64,000 nt of DNA from Neotabrizicola shimadae (GCF_019623905.1 NZ_CP069370.1:2170001-2234000); one strand, 5' to 3'; numbered from the stretch's first letter, positions 42,610 to 51,778 are shown. Numbers and translations are program-made. Notes: generated by a model from the letters alone, not told the origin.

Positions 42610-44244
42610 TCAGGGGTGGTGGTGATCGTGCGACATCTTCAGCGCAACGTCCTGGTGCGAATAGACGCTCTGCCGCTCAATCATCCGGTGCACCACCGGC
42701 GGCCAGTCGCCCTGGTGCAGCGCCTGCAGCCTGTCCGACACCTCGGCATCCGCCTTGGTCCGCCGCATGTTGTGGCGCAGATAGTCGTCCCAGGTGGCAA
42801 CGTGATAGCTTTCGGTCCATTGCTCGGCATGTTCCAGATCGCGCAGCAGCACCCATTGCCGCGCGCCGTCGCGCCGCCTTATGCGCCGCCGCTCGGCCAT
42901 GACGGTCAGGAACTCGGGCACATCCTCTTGCCGGATACGGTATTCCACCATCACCATGATCGGCCCGCTGCGCCCGCGCAGGTCCAGTTCCAGCGCTGGC
43001 GCCTGAAACCGGCCCAAGGGGTCCAGGTCCGAACTGGCCAGATCCGGCATGGCCAGCACCAGCCCGACCAGCGCCCCCGCCACCAGTGCCGCCGCCGCCG
43101 CCAGCAGCGCGCCCTCGATCCCCATCCCGCTGGCCAGGCTCCCCCACAACCAACTGCCCGCCGCCATGCCGCCAAAGGTTGACATCTGGTACATCGCCAG
43201 CGTCCGTCCCACGACCCAGCGGGGCGAGGACAGCTGGACCGTCGTGTTGAACAGCGACAGCGCCAACACCCAGCAGGCGCCGCTGACCAGCGTGGCGGGC
43301 AAGGCCAGCAGAAGTCCCGGCGCCTGCGACAAGGCCGCCAACCCCGCGGCAAAGCCCAGGAACCCGCCCCGCACCAGCCATTCGCTGGACATGAGCTCGC
43401 GCAGCCGCGGGTTCAGAAGCCCCCCGCCAATCGCCCCCAGGCCAAATCCCCCCAGCAAGACGCCATAGACGAAGGCATCGCCCTTCAGCTGGTCGCGCGC
43501 CACGATCGGCAACAGCGCCAGGATCGCCACGGCACCAAGCCCGAACAGCCCGCTGCGCAGCATCACGCGCAACAGGTTGGGCGACATCGCCACATAGCGC
43601 AGCCCCGCCCCGACCGCCGCGCCAAAAGGCTCGCGCGGCAGGCTTTCTGTCCGCGCCGGCGGCTTCCAGCCCAGGAGCATCCCCAGAAGCGGCAGGTAGG
43701 ACAGGGCGTTGATGGCAAAGGCCAGCGCCGCGCCAAAGGCTGCAACGATCGCCCCGCCAAGCGCCGGGCCCACACTGCGCATCAGGTTGAAGCCCATCGC
43801 GTTCAGCGACACCGCCTCGGGCAGCGCCTCGCGCGGCACGATATCCCCGACCGAAGCCTGCCAGGCCGGGTTGTTCAACGCCGTGCCAACCCCCAGCAGG
43901 AAGGTAAAGGTCAAGAGCCCCCAGGGCGTCAGCCAACCCATGAAGGCAAAAACGGTCAGCGTGACCGAAACCGCCATCATCAGGCCCTGCGCCACCAGAA
44001 GTATCCGCCGCCGGTCCTGGCTGTCTGCCAAGGCTCCGGCCAGCAGGGAAAACAGCATGATCGGCAAGGAGGTCGAGGCCTGGACCAGGGCAATCATGGC
44101 ACTGGATGAGGTCAGGCTCGTCATCTGCCACGAGGCCCCGACCCCCTGGATCAGCCCACCCAGGTTGGACACCTGACTCGTCAGCCATAACAGCAGGAAC
44201 GTCCGGTAACGGAATGGGGCAAAGGCAGAGGGTCGATCCGGCAC
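42610..44244 (-). CDS. MFS exporter fused to a monooxygenase-like domain
   Basis: A 544-residue protein. Residues 1-about 400 are an EntS-type MFS exporter with about twelve helices (LLLWLTSQVSNLGG, GALADSQDRRRILL). After a linker, residues about 430-520 form an antibiotic-biosynthesis-monooxygenase-like ferredoxin-fold domain (MVMVEYRIRQEDVPEFLTVMAERRRIRRRDGARQWVLLRDLEHAEQWTESYHVATWDDYLRHNMR). It ends MSHDHHHP. The start is GTG at 44244 with GAGGA upstream. Such fused exporters occur in proteobacteria; the substrate is unknown. It is convergent with the flavoprotein. Confidence 0.85.
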   Translation of the reverse strand: MPDRPSAFAPFRYRTFLLLWLTSQVSNLGGLIQGVGASWQMTSLTSSSAMIALVQASTSLPIMLFSLLAGALADSQDRRRILLVAQGLMMAVSVTLTVFAFMGWLTPWGLLTFTFLLGVGTALNNPAWQASVGDIVPREALPEAVSLNAMGFNLMRSVGPALGGAIVAAFGAALAFAINALSYLPLLGMLLGWKPPARTESLPREPFGAAVGAGLRYVAMSPNLLRVMLRSGLFGLGAVAILALLPIVARDQLKGDAFVYGVLLGGFGLGAIGGGLLNPRLRELMSSEWLVRGGFLGFAAGLAALSQAPGLLLALPATLVSGACWVLALSLFNTTVQLSSPRWVVGRTLAMYQMSTFGGMAAGSWLWGSLASGMGIEGALLAAAAALVAGALVGLVLAMPDLASSDLDPLGRFQAPALELDLRGRSGPIMVMVEYRIRQEDVPEFLTVMAERRRIRRRDGARQWVLLRDLEHAEQWTESYHVATWDDYLRHNMRRTKADAEVSDRLQALHQGDWPPVVHRMIERQSVYSHQDVALKMSHDHHHP

Positions 44245-44383
44245 GGCAGTCCTCGACGGCTGCGCCCAATTGGCCGCAGCCCGCGCCGGGCGTCAAGTCG
44301 TGGCGACCCGCGCCCGCACGGAACCGTCATGCGAGCCGGCTTCAGCGCCCGAAGCTCAAGGGCCAACTCTCAGGCGTCAACTC

Positions 44384-44641
44384 TCAGGGGCCTGGGCTCA
44401 TCGCCTCCAGCGACCGCTTGTTCGGGCAATAGCCCGGCAGCGCCTCGCTGCTGACCATCCGCGCCAGCCAGGCCGTGCAATCGCCAGAACAGCCGCAGGC
44501 CTGGCAGCGATCGACCAGGTCGGCAAGTTCTTCGCGCGTGACCCAGCCGTCCAGAACGGCCCGCGTCAGGTTCAGCCCCAGGACGCGCGCCATGCCACGC
44601 GTCAGACCCCACGCTCTCGGCGCCTCGACATATCCGATCAT
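44384..44641 (-). CDS. DUF6455 family protein
   Basis: An 85-residue protein of the small DUF6455 family, frequent in Rhodobacteraceae. It has a compact cysteine cluster, CQACGCSGDCTAWL (residues about 46-59), plus one later cysteine in GYCPNK, suggesting metal binding or redox activity. GGGAGG precedes the start. The 139 bases between it and the MFS gene hold a small direct repeat (CAACTCTCAGG twice, 44365-44390) and nothing else clear. Confidence 0.75.
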   Translation of the reverse strand: MIGYVEAPRAWGLTRGMARVLGLNLTRAVLDGWVTREELADLVDRCQACGCSGDCTAWLARMVSSEALPGYCPNKRSLEAMSPGP

Positions 44642-44717
44642 TCCCGCCTCCCGACCGCTCTGCCCGGTTCCGCGGCGGCAATGCTGCCACAGCGCGGGAG
44701 CGGCGCCTTGACGCAGA

Positions 44718-45425
44718 TCAAGAACCGGCGCCCGCCTTCAATTGCTCGGTCACCTGCTGCACGACGGCCTTGCGCTGTGCCATGGCCGGATGCGTGCCCA
44801 GAAACTCGTCGCCCGGATCGGGCAGCCGGTCAAAGAAGGCCATGCCCACCACGGGGTCATAGCCCGCCCGATAGGCGATCTGTGCGCCCAGGGCATCCGC
44901 CTCCAGCTCGAACTCCTTGGAATAAGTCCGCGCCCCGATCTCGGCCCCGAAGTCCTGCGCGGCCCGTACCGCCTCCGGATCAGCCCCGCCGGCCGAGGCG
45001 ATGGCCGCCGCAACCATGGCCCCGGTCATCGCGCTTTGGTCCTGCCTGGCAAGATGACCCGCGATATGGTGGCTCGCCTCATGGCCCAGAACGAAGGCAA
45101 GTTCGTCCTGGTTCTTCGCCTGCGCGATCAGCGGCAGGGTGAACACCAGATAGGGCCGCCCCGAATCGTCCACGGTCTGGAAGGCATTGGCCTGCTGGTC
45201 CGGCCGGTCGTCGATGGCGATCTGAAAATCGCAGTTGGCCACGATGGATTTCTGCCGGCACACCTGTTCGGCCACCGGCTCGACCCGTTGCACGACCGTC
45301 ACGAAGTTCCGCGCCGCCTGTTCCGGGGTCAACACATCGCCCGGCGCCGCGGGGGGCGGCATCGCGACAGGGGCGCTGCAGGCGGCCAACAACACAGGAA
45401 GCAACAGGCCCGACAGGCGCCGCAT
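44718..45425 (-). CDS. M48 family metalloprotease, lipoprotein
   Basis: A 235-residue periplasmic lipoprotein peptidase. The signal ends with LLAACSAP; Cys16 is the acylated residue. The zinc site is HEASH at 115-119 with a later Glu in SKEFELEADALGAQIA. Family resemblance is to the M48 (Loi/HtpX-type) proteases that act on misfolded envelope proteins. The start at 45425 is preferred because the lipoprotein signal begins there; the ribosome site GGGGA is weak. Confidence 0.88.
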   Translation of the reverse strand: MRRLSGLLLPVLLAACSAPVAMPPPAAPGDVLTPEQAARNFVTVVQRVEPVAEQVCRQKSIVANCDFQIAIDDRPDQQANAFQTVDDSGRPYLVFTLPLIAQAKNQDELAFVLGHEASHHIAGHLARQDQSAMTGAMVAAAIASAGGADPEAVRAAQDFGAEIGARTYSKEFELEADALGAQIAYRAGYDPVVGMAFFDRLPDPGDEFLGTHPAMAQRKAVVQQVTEQLKAGAGS

Positions 45426-45595
45426 GGTCGATCGTTCCCCGATCCTCTGGTTCTGCTCTCGACACAATCTATCAGGCCCACGGGCATCCGAAAGGGCAGA
45501 TCGCGCTGTCTCACGCCAAAGGGAAAGCCGCGGCCGACCTCGCGGCACGCAGGCCAGGGCTTGAGCCATCAGGCGCCCCGCCATAATCTCTGCCC

Positions 45596-45829
45596 ATGTT
45601 CACCATCGAGCACGAATTCGACGCCACCGTGATCACCCTCGTGGACGAGGGGCCTGATTACCTTCAGGACGATGTGACGATCTCGGCCTTCGACGATTGC
45701 GTGACGCTCGAACAGGTCGATCCACGCAGCGACGAGGTGGTGCGCATCACCCTGTCGATGGCCCAGCTTGCCGATCTTCGCGCCGCGCTGAACCTGCCCG
45801 AAGGCAGCTACCGCCTGAAGCCGGAATAA
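45596..45829 (+). CDS. Small hypothetical acidic protein
   Basis: A 77-residue acidic protein with predicted strands: MFTIEHEFDATVITLVDEG, then DVTISAFDDCVTLEQVD, and VRITLSMAQLADLRAALNLPEGSYRL. Codon use agrees with a real gene and the start lies after a usable site. It diverges from the M48 gene and its stop is only 6 bases from the convergent DUF1203 gene. No family is recognised with confidence. Confidence 0.65.
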   Translation: MFTIEHEFDATVITLVDEGPDYLQDDVTISAFDDCVTLEQVDPRSDEVVRITLSMAQLADLRAALNLPEGSYRLKPE

Positions 45830-45835
45830 TCCCGC

Positions 45836-46294
45836 CTAGCCGCGGTCGATTCGCAACTGATAGCAGTTGTTGCGCGCCGAGCGCACATGAACATAGGCCA
45901 CCCGCGCATCCTCCAGCCGCAGCGCCGCCTCTTCGCCAAGCTGCGCCGTCGGCACCACCGCCCCCGTGCCATAGACGATCCGGTCATCCGCCCCATAACC
46001 CCGCACGATGTAATCGGGCGAGGCGAGGATCTCGGGCAGGTCCTCCCCACCACCGGCCTCGCAGGGATCGGCGCACAGGAAGATCGGCCCGCATTCGGCA
46101 TAGGGTTGCAGCGCCGGAAACGGCCGCCAGGCCAGCACCAGCATCTCCGCGCCTTCGGGAATCACCTTCAGGCAGTGCCGGCAGGGATTGCCGCCGTCCG
46201 AAATGCGGCGCTCGGGCACCTGGCCATTGGCATCGGGTCCACCGGCCTGCACGGCGCGGACGGCTTCGGTGGGCAGGGGAACGTAACGGATCAT
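45836..46294 (-). CDS. DUF1203 family protein
   Basis: A 152-residue protein of the DUF1203 family. Family cues are DGGNPCRHCLKVIPEGAEMLVLAWRPF (cysteines CRHC), FPALQPYAECGPIFLCADPC and the C-terminal SARNNCYQLRIDRG. Eight cysteines or histidines in the first 80 residues suggest a metal site. Function unknown. It is followed by the convergent small acidic protein gene and preceded by the HIT gene on the same strand. Confidence 0.88.
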   Translation of the reverse strand: MIRYVPLPTEAVRAVQAGGPDANGQVPERRISDGGNPCRHCLKVIPEGAEMLVLAWRPFPALQPYAECGPIFLCADPCEAGGGEDLPEILASPDYIVRGYGADDRIVYGTGAVVPTAQLGEEAALRLEDARVAYVHVRSARNNCYQLRIDRG

Positions 46295-46360
46295 GGGACA
46301 CCTCCTGGTGCCCCCTGATGCCGCAGCCTCACCCCGCCCGGCGACCCGGAACCTGCGCCT

Positions 46361-46747
46361 TCAGCGATCCGACCGCATCAGCAGCGGCCCCAGAACCCGC
46401 CCGCCCAGGATGTGAATATGGTAGTGCGGCACTTCCTGCATCCCGTGCGCGCCCGAATTGGCGATCACGCGATAGCCCTCGCCCCCCTCGCCCGGCTGCA
46501 CATCCAGCAAAGCGATCACCTGGCCCGCGGTGCGATGGAAATCGACGATCTCCTCCTCGCTCGCCTCCAGCGAGAAATGGTCGAAGTTCACGTAAGGCCC
46601 CTTCGGGATCACCAGCACATGCACCGGCGCGTGCGGCGCGATGTCGTGGAACGCCAGCGTATGCTCCGATTGCAGCACGGTCCGGTTGGGGATCTCGCCG
46701 CGCAGGATGCGGGCGAAGATGTTGGTCGGGTCGTAGGTATAGGCCAT
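46361..46747 (-). CDS. HIT family nucleotide hydrolase
   Basis: A 128-residue histidine-triad protein that hydrolyses phosphoramidates of AMP or similar nucleotides. The triad is HYHIHIL at 108-114. N-terminal NIFARILRGEIPNRTVLQSEHTLAFHDIAPHAPVHVLVIPKG is typical of Hint-type proteins. The downstream glycosyltransferase gene on the same strand ends 3 bases before this start. An operon with it is likely, though no functional link is known. Confidence 0.95.
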   Translation of the reverse strand: MAYTYDPTNIFARILRGEIPNRTVLQSEHTLAFHDIAPHAPVHVLVIPKGPYVNFDHFSLEASEEEIVDFHRTAGQVIALLDVQPGEGGEGYRVIANSGAHGMQEVPHYHIHILGGRVLGPLLMRSDR

Positions 46748-46750
46748 GGG

Positions 46751-48328
46751 TCAATCCACGAAGAGGTAATGAGTCGCCGCGATCTCGCGCGCCTGCTCCG
46801 CTCCGATACCAAGGAATTCGGCCAGCGGCCCAGTGTTTTCCTCGACCGAGGCACTCTGCTTCATCCGATAGTGGTTCTCGAACCCGGCATCCCGGATCCG
46901 GTCGCTTTCGAAGGTCACGTCATACCGGATGGTCGGCAGAAGCCGTGCCATCGTTTCCGGCGGGGTCTGCTCGCTGGCCAGCCCCACGCGCCGGGCATGC
47001 CCGATCAGATAGTCGTCGCTGAAGCTGCATTCGATCTCCAGAAGCCGCACCTGCGCCTTGTCGCTGAAGAAATCCTGCATCAGGTCGATGTTGGCCGGGT
47101 CGATGCAGAACAGCAGCTTGTCGGTCTGCCAGTAGTCGCACAGCATCCGCACCAGCGCCCGCCGGTGGCGCGTGCGCTTTTCCAGGGTGGACTGGATGCC
47201 GCCCAGATCCGGCAGCGGTGTCGAGGCCTCGTTGAACAGGTAATCCACCGCCGGCATCCCCGTCACCGCCCGCACCCTGTCGGCCAGCCGCTTGGCGACA
47301 TGCCATTTCTTGCAGGTCACGATCATCAGCGTCCGCTCGCGCCCGATGCTCGATTCCCGCTCCCAGAACCGCGGCGCGAACCGCCGGCCGATCCGCCCCC
47401 GCTCCACCAGGAACCGGAACAGCCGCTGCCCCTCGCCCGAAATGCGGAAATCGACCCCGGTCGCCACATACAGCGCCCCAAGCCGCGCCTTCAGCTCCTT
47501 CGCATCGACCGAGATCTTGCGGGCGAACAGGAAATCCTGGCTCAGAAGCAGCTCATAATGGTCGTTGTAGAAGGTCACCGGCATCCCGTAGTCGGTGAAC
47601 ATCAGGAAGGTCAGCGTCCGCGTGCGGATCTCGGCCTCTGGCACCAGATGGCGCACGATGGTCTGGAAGAAGGTCTCGTCCGGGATCCAGGTGGTGCGGA
47701 AGAACCGCATCACATCCGGCCGCCGGTCGCAGAACTCCAGCACCGCCTCGATGGTGCGGCGGCGCAGGCACCACCACTGGCTGCCGATCATGATCCGCAG
47801 ATCCGCCGGCACCTTGCGCGCCAGCCCCAGCCGATTCTGCCACTCGATCGACTGGTAGAACAGCCACTTCCGTCCCCGCTCGTTGAACCAGTGGCGATAG
47901 ATCAGCCGCTCTTCCTTGATGCCGGTCTTGATCCAGTCCGAGGCGAAGAAGTCGAAGCTCTCGATATAGTCCACCTCGTCGCGGTCCAGGAAGGCATGGG
48001 CGAACTCGGCCGTCTTGATCGGCATGCAGTCGCCCGACAGCATGTAGAAATGCGTCGCGCGCGGAAACGCCTCCACCGCCGCCCGCACCGCCAGCAGCGT
48101 CGCCTCCACCAGGCTCCACTCGCCCCAGCCGCATTTCACCCGCCGCGCCGGGAAAACCACCGAAGGGTTGTCCTTCAGCGTCTCGCGGATGCGGTCGAAG
48201 TCCTCGCGCTTCGATCGCGCGTCGTAATGGATGGCGATGTAATCCCCCGCCTGCGTCAACCGCTCGGCCTGGGCGATGATCCCGTCAGGATCCTTGTGCG
48301 ACAACAGGATATAGGCGATGCGCGCCAT
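46751..48328 (-). CDS. Beta-1,6-N-acetylglucosaminyltransferase-like, DUF5928 type
   Basis: A 525-residue glycosyltransferase-14-type (core-2/I branching) protein of the kind called DUF5928 in Rhodobacterales. AYILLSHKDPDGIIAQAERL is the GT14 opening, and HFYMLSGDCMPI plus GSQWWCLRR are the donor-binding region. C-terminal half (about 300-525) is the less-defined DUF5928 domain. It probably acts on a surface polysaccharide or lipopolysaccharide. It diverges from a sulfotransferase gene, so the product may be sulfated. Confidence 0.85.
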   Translation of the reverse strand: MARIAYILLSHKDPDGIIAQAERLTQAGDYIAIHYDARSKREDFDRIRETLKDNPSVVFPARRVKCGWGEWSLVEATLLAVRAAVEAFPRATHFYMLSGDCMPIKTAEFAHAFLDRDEVDYIESFDFFASDWIKTGIKEERLIYRHWFNERGRKWLFYQSIEWQNRLGLARKVPADLRIMIGSQWWCLRRRTIEAVLEFCDRRPDVMRFFRTTWIPDETFFQTIVRHLVPEAEIRTRTLTFLMFTDYGMPVTFYNDHYELLLSQDFLFARKISVDAKELKARLGALYVATGVDFRISGEGQRLFRFLVERGRIGRRFAPRFWERESSIGRERTLMIVTCKKWHVAKRLADRVRAVTGMPAVDYLFNEASTPLPDLGGIQSTLEKRTRHRRALVRMLCDYWQTDKLLFCIDPANIDLMQDFFSDKAQVRLLEIECSFSDDYLIGHARRVGLASEQTPPETMARLLPTIRYDVTFESDRIRDAGFENHYRMKQSASVEENTGPLAEFLGIGAEQAREIAATHYLFVD

Positions 48329-48497
48329 GCGGACGAAAACCTTGGGACCAGCGGCTATTGTTTCGATACGACGATTTATCGGTCATTGAAAAGCCGCAGC
48401 GAGTTTGTTCAATCTGTTGCAAAGGATCACGGCTGCACAAACGGGCAGGCCCGGCCGCTCGCCGGCGGGCACTTGGCAGCAAGACAAGAGGCAGAGA

Positions 48498-49316
48498 ATG
48501 GGATTTCCCGGCACCTGGATGACCGAAAGCGAAAGCGTGCTCTACCGCGTCGTTCCGAAATGCGCCTGCTCGACCATCGGGCAGATCATGTTCTACTCCG
48601 ACCACGGCCGCTTCTTCGATGGCGACATCCACGATTCCACGACCGGCCTGCACAAATGGGCGCAAGAGGCGAGCCAAGGCCCCATCGAACGCGCGGTCAA
48701 GGCGCATCAAGTCTATGCCTTCACCTGCGTGCGCAACCCCTACACGCGCGTGCTGTCCTCGTTCTTCGACAAGATCTGTGGCATCCAGCGCAACGGCAAG
48801 CGCTACCGCGGCAACCTCGTACCGCTCCTCATCCAGAAATACGGGATCGAGGTCGGCGGCGACGATGGCAAGCAGGACTTCGACCAGATCGCCTCGTTCC
48901 GCCGGTTCCTCCTGTTCGTGCGCGACACGATCCGCTGGAAAAAACCGATGGAGCCCGACATCCACTGGTCAGCCATGTCCGGGCATGTCTCGACCTTCAT
49001 CGTCAACGGCGGCCGCTACAACCACATCTTCTTCACCGAGAAGTTCAACGAAGGGATGCAGGTGGTCCTGGACAACATCACCGTCAAGCACCCCGTCGAC
49101 CTCAAGACCATCCCCCGCTTCAACGAAAGCGAAGGCCACGGGCCAAAACGTGCCCACCCGGTCGAGGACTATTTCGACGATCTCTCCATGCATCTGATGT
49201 GGGAGATCTACCGCAAGGACTTCCAGCTGTTCCGCTACGATTTCGACAATCCGGCCAACAAGATGCCCAAGGGTGAGGTCGATCTGGACGAGGTCCACGC
49301 CAAACTCGGCGACTGA
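48498..49316 (+). CDS. Sulfotransferase family protein
   Basis: A 272-residue sulfotransferase of the carbohydrate type. The 5'-phosphosulfate loop is VPKCACSTIGQIMF (P20-M31), and the 3'-phosphate site is CVRNPYTRVLSSFF (R79-N80-P81...). No signal peptide or membrane segment, so it works in the cytoplasm. AGAGGCAGAGA lies before the ATG at 48498. Diverging from the branching glycosyltransferase, it may modify a surface glycan. Confidence 0.9.
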   Translation: MGFPGTWMTESESVLYRVVPKCACSTIGQIMFYSDHGRFFDGDIHDSTTGLHKWAQEASQGPIERAVKAHQVYAFTCVRNPYTRVLSSFFDKICGIQRNGKRYRGNLVPLLIQKYGIEVGGDDGKQDFDQIASFRRFLLFVRDTIRWKKPMEPDIHWSAMSGHVSTFIVNGGRYNHIFFTEKFNEGMQVVLDNITVKHPVDLKTIPRFNESEGHGPKRAHPVEDYFDDLSMHLMWEIYRKDFQLFRYDFDNPANKMPKGEVDLDEVHAKLGD

Positions 49317-49328
49317 GGCCCCTCCCCT

Positions 49329-49548
49329 CGCCCCGGCGAAGGCCGGGGCCTCGGTTCCGCCCGGCACCGCATCGGCCACCCTCTTTCCGCGCCGACAACG
49401 CGGCTGTCCAATGGACGGACGTCCAGCACGGTTGGCGAAATGCCGGCATTTCGCCAAGGGGCCTTCAGATATCCCCCGACGTCTGAAGCACGGGCGATCT
49501 TGTCATCACGGTCCGTCTGAGCCCGAAGCGACGGCCCCGGTCGACCCC
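49329..49548. repeat. Dispersed intergenic element, copy B
   Basis: It shares with 786-955 the blocks CCCCGGCGAAGGCCGGGG, GGCGAAATGCC...CGCCAAGGGG, AGATATCCCC, GCACGGGC and CCCGAAGCGA in the same order. Here the middle is a 26-bp perfect palindrome (49432-49457), which makes the copy more symmetric than copy A. It fills the 275-base gap between the sulfotransferase and selD. Confidence 0.6.
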
Positions 49549-49567
49549 GCCTAAACAGCTAGGTCCC

Positions 49568-49595
49568 GTAGAATGGGCACTATGGCCCATCCTAC
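49568..49595 (-). terminator. Hairpin at the end of selD, GTAGGGTG family
   Basis: GTAGAATGGGC (49568-49578) and GCCCATCCTAC (49585-49595) pair over 11 bp with one G-U pair. The hairpin includes the selD stop codon. Its GTAG...CTAC arms relate it to the GTAGGGTGCGC palindromes at 658, 747 and 1005. Confidence 0.6.
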
Positions 49596-51778
49596 CCCAC
49601 CCGCAATGCCACCGGACCCGGCCCCACCCGGCCAATCACCGCCGCGGGCTCCCCCATCTCGCGCAGCGCGTCCACCAGCGCCCCGGCCCGCTCCGCGGGC
49701 ACCGCCGCCAACAGCCCGCCCCCGGTCTGCGGATCGGCCAGCAACGCCACCCGCGGCCCCGCAGGCGCCTCCATCCGCCAGTCCACCGCCGCCCGGTTCG
49801 CCGCGGCGAGGCTCGATTCCCAGCCCGCTTCGGCCAGCTCCAGCGCCCCCGGCAGAACCGGCACAACCTCCAGATCCAGCTCCGCCGAACAGCCCGAGGC
49901 CTCCAGCATCTCCAACAGATGCCCGGCCAGGCCGAACCCCGTGACATCCGTCATGGCATGGGCCTCGGGCGCCAGCAAAGCCGCCGCCGGCCCGACAGGC
50001 CGCGCCATCGCGGCCATCGCCACGGCCCAGGCCTCGCCCAGCATCATCTCCGGCACCCGCGCCAGCCCCATCTCGGCGGCAAGGATCACCCCAGTGCCGA
50101 TGGCCTTGGTCAGCACCAGCGCATCGCCCGGCCGCGCGCCGCCCTTGGCCACCACGCGCCGGGCCAGCCCGGTCACGGTGAAGCCAAGCGTCAGTTCCGC
50201 CCCCACGGTGGTATGCCCGCCCACCAGTTCGGCACCTGCCTCCCGCACCACCGCCCCCGCGGCTTCCATGATCTCGGCCAGCATCTCGGCCTGCATCGCC
50301 TCGCCCAGCCTCGGCAGGATCACCTGAGCCAGCACCGCTTGCGGCTCTGCCCCCATCGCCCAGACATCGCCCAGGGCATGAACCGCCGCGATCCGCGCCA
50401 TCGCCCGCGCATCCGGTGTGAAGGCGCGCAGATGGTCGGTCGTCACCACCTGCACCGCGCCGCCCACCGCCAGAACCGCCGCATCGTCGCCCGGCCCCGA
50501 CAGAACATCCGCCCGCCCCGGCGCCCCGATCCCCGCCAGCGCCGACGAAAGCGCCCCCGGCCCCACCTTCGCACCGCATCCCGCGCACAGGGGCCGCTCT
50601 GCCGCCGCCCGGCGCAGCGCCGCCGGCACCGCCGATGGCAGGGCCGGCCCCGGCATGGCGGGATAGTCCTCGAACATCGCCATGAACCGCCGGTCGATCC
50701 GGTCCTTCCACCGCCACAGCCACCCGCCCCCGGCCCGCAGCCCCGACCGGTCGGCCAGTGCCCGCCGGTCACCCAGCGAGACCAGCTTCAGATAGTCGCG
50801 CTGCGGATGGAAGGCGCGCATCCGCCCCCCCGCCAGCGCCGCCTTCAGGTTCGCCGCCAGCACCGGCGCCGCCCGCACCGCATAGACGCCGGCCTTGGGC
50901 CGCGGCGCATGGCCCAGATGCGCGCAATCCCCGGCGGCAAAGATCGCAGGGTCCGAAGTCTGAAGGCTCGGCCCCACCAGGAGATGCCCGTCCACCGTCT
51001 CCAGCCCCGTCCCGGCCAGCCAGCCCTGCCCCCGCGCGCCCGCCACAGACAGAGTGAAATCCGACCCGATGCGTTGCCCGTCGGCCAGCACTACCGCGTC
51101 CCGCTCCACCGCCACCGGCTCCACCCCGGTCAGCACGGCAATCTCCGCCGCCTCCAGCTCCGCCATCAGCCGCGCCCGCGTCCCCGAAGGTACCCCCGGC
51201 AGCACACCCGGCGCCCGGTCGATCAGCGTCACCTGCGGCCTCGCCCCATCGCGGTGCAGCCGGTGCATCGAGGCCAGCGCCAGTTCCACGCCCCCCACCC
51301 CTGCCCCGATCACCACCACCCGCGGCCAGACCAGCCGCCGCGCGACAAAGGCCTCCCATCGCTGCGCATAATCGCCCAGGGGCTTCGCCGCCACGCCATG
51401 CGCGGCAAAGCCCGGCAGCTCCGGCAGCCCGGACCCGATCCCCACATCGACCGAGGCAACATCGAACCGGATCGGCCCCCGCCCCTCCAGCACCACCAGC
51501 CGCTTCTCGCGGTCGATGCCCACCGCCCGGTCCAAGATCAGCCGCGCCCCGGCAAAGCGCGCCAGCCGCACCAGGTCGATCATCAGCGCCTCGCGCGGGT
51601 AATGCCCGGCAATGTGACCGGGCAGCATCCCCGTATAGGGCGCCACCGGATCCGGGTTCACGATGGTCACCCGCACCCCCGGCATCGGGTCCATGCCCCA
51701 CATCCGCGCCACCAGCGCATGGGCATGGCCGCCGCCCACCAGCACCAGATCGCTCACCAGCGGCCAGTCCGCCTGCAT
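49592..51778 (-). CDS. selD: Selenide, water dikinase fused to an FAD-dependent oxidoreductase
   Basis: A 728-residue two-domain protein. Residues 1-about 380 are a pyridine-nucleotide-disulfide-type (Ndh-like) flavoprotein: LVLVGGGHAHALVARMWG at the N-terminus and VVVIGAGVGGVELALASMHRL. The rest is SelD, with the catalytic Cys/Lys segment CAGCGAKVG near residue 395, VLSGPGDDAAVLAVG, and the TDVTGFGLAGHLLEML block. SelD makes selenophosphate for selenocysteine or 2-selenouridine, and the flavin domain may supply reducing power for selenide. The ATG at 51778 has GGAGGG. SelA and SelB are not in this window. Confidence 0.95.
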   Translation of the reverse strand: MQADWPLVSDLVLVGGGHAHALVARMWGMDPMPGVRVTIVNPDPVAPYTGMLPGHIAGHYPREALMIDLVRLARFAGARLILDRAVGIDREKRLVVLEGRGPIRFDVASVDVGIGSGLPELPGFAAHGVAAKPLGDYAQRWEAFVARRLVWPRVVVIGAGVGGVELALASMHRLHRDGARPQVTLIDRAPGVLPGVPSGTRARLMAELEAAEIAVLTGVEPVAVERDAVVLADGQRIGSDFTLSVAGARGQGWLAGTGLETVDGHLLVGPSLQTSDPAIFAAGDCAHLGHAPRPKAGVYAVRAAPVLAANLKAALAGGRMRAFHPQRDYLKLVSLGDRRALADRSGLRAGGGWLWRWKDRIDRRFMAMFEDYPAMPGPALPSAVPAALRRAAAERPLCAGCGAKVGPGALSSALAGIGAPGRADVLSGPGDDAAVLAVGGAVQVVTTDHLRAFTPDARAMARIAAVHALGDVWAMGAEPQAVLAQVILPRLGEAMQAEMLAEIMEAAGAVVREAGAELVGGHTTVGAELTLGFTVTGLARRVVAKGGARPGDALVLTKAIGTGVILAAEMGLARVPEMMLGEAWAVAMAAMARPVGPAAALLAPEAHAMTDVTGFGLAGHLLEMLEASGCSAELDLEVVPVLPGALELAEAGWESSLAAANRAAVDWRMEAPAGPRVALLADPQTGGGLLAAVPAERAGALVDALREMGEPAAVIGRVGPGPVALRVG

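Noticed and set aside
44365-44390. CAACTCTCAGG direct repeat as an att site
   Set aside because: It is short, has no recombinase nearby, and the flanking composition does not change.
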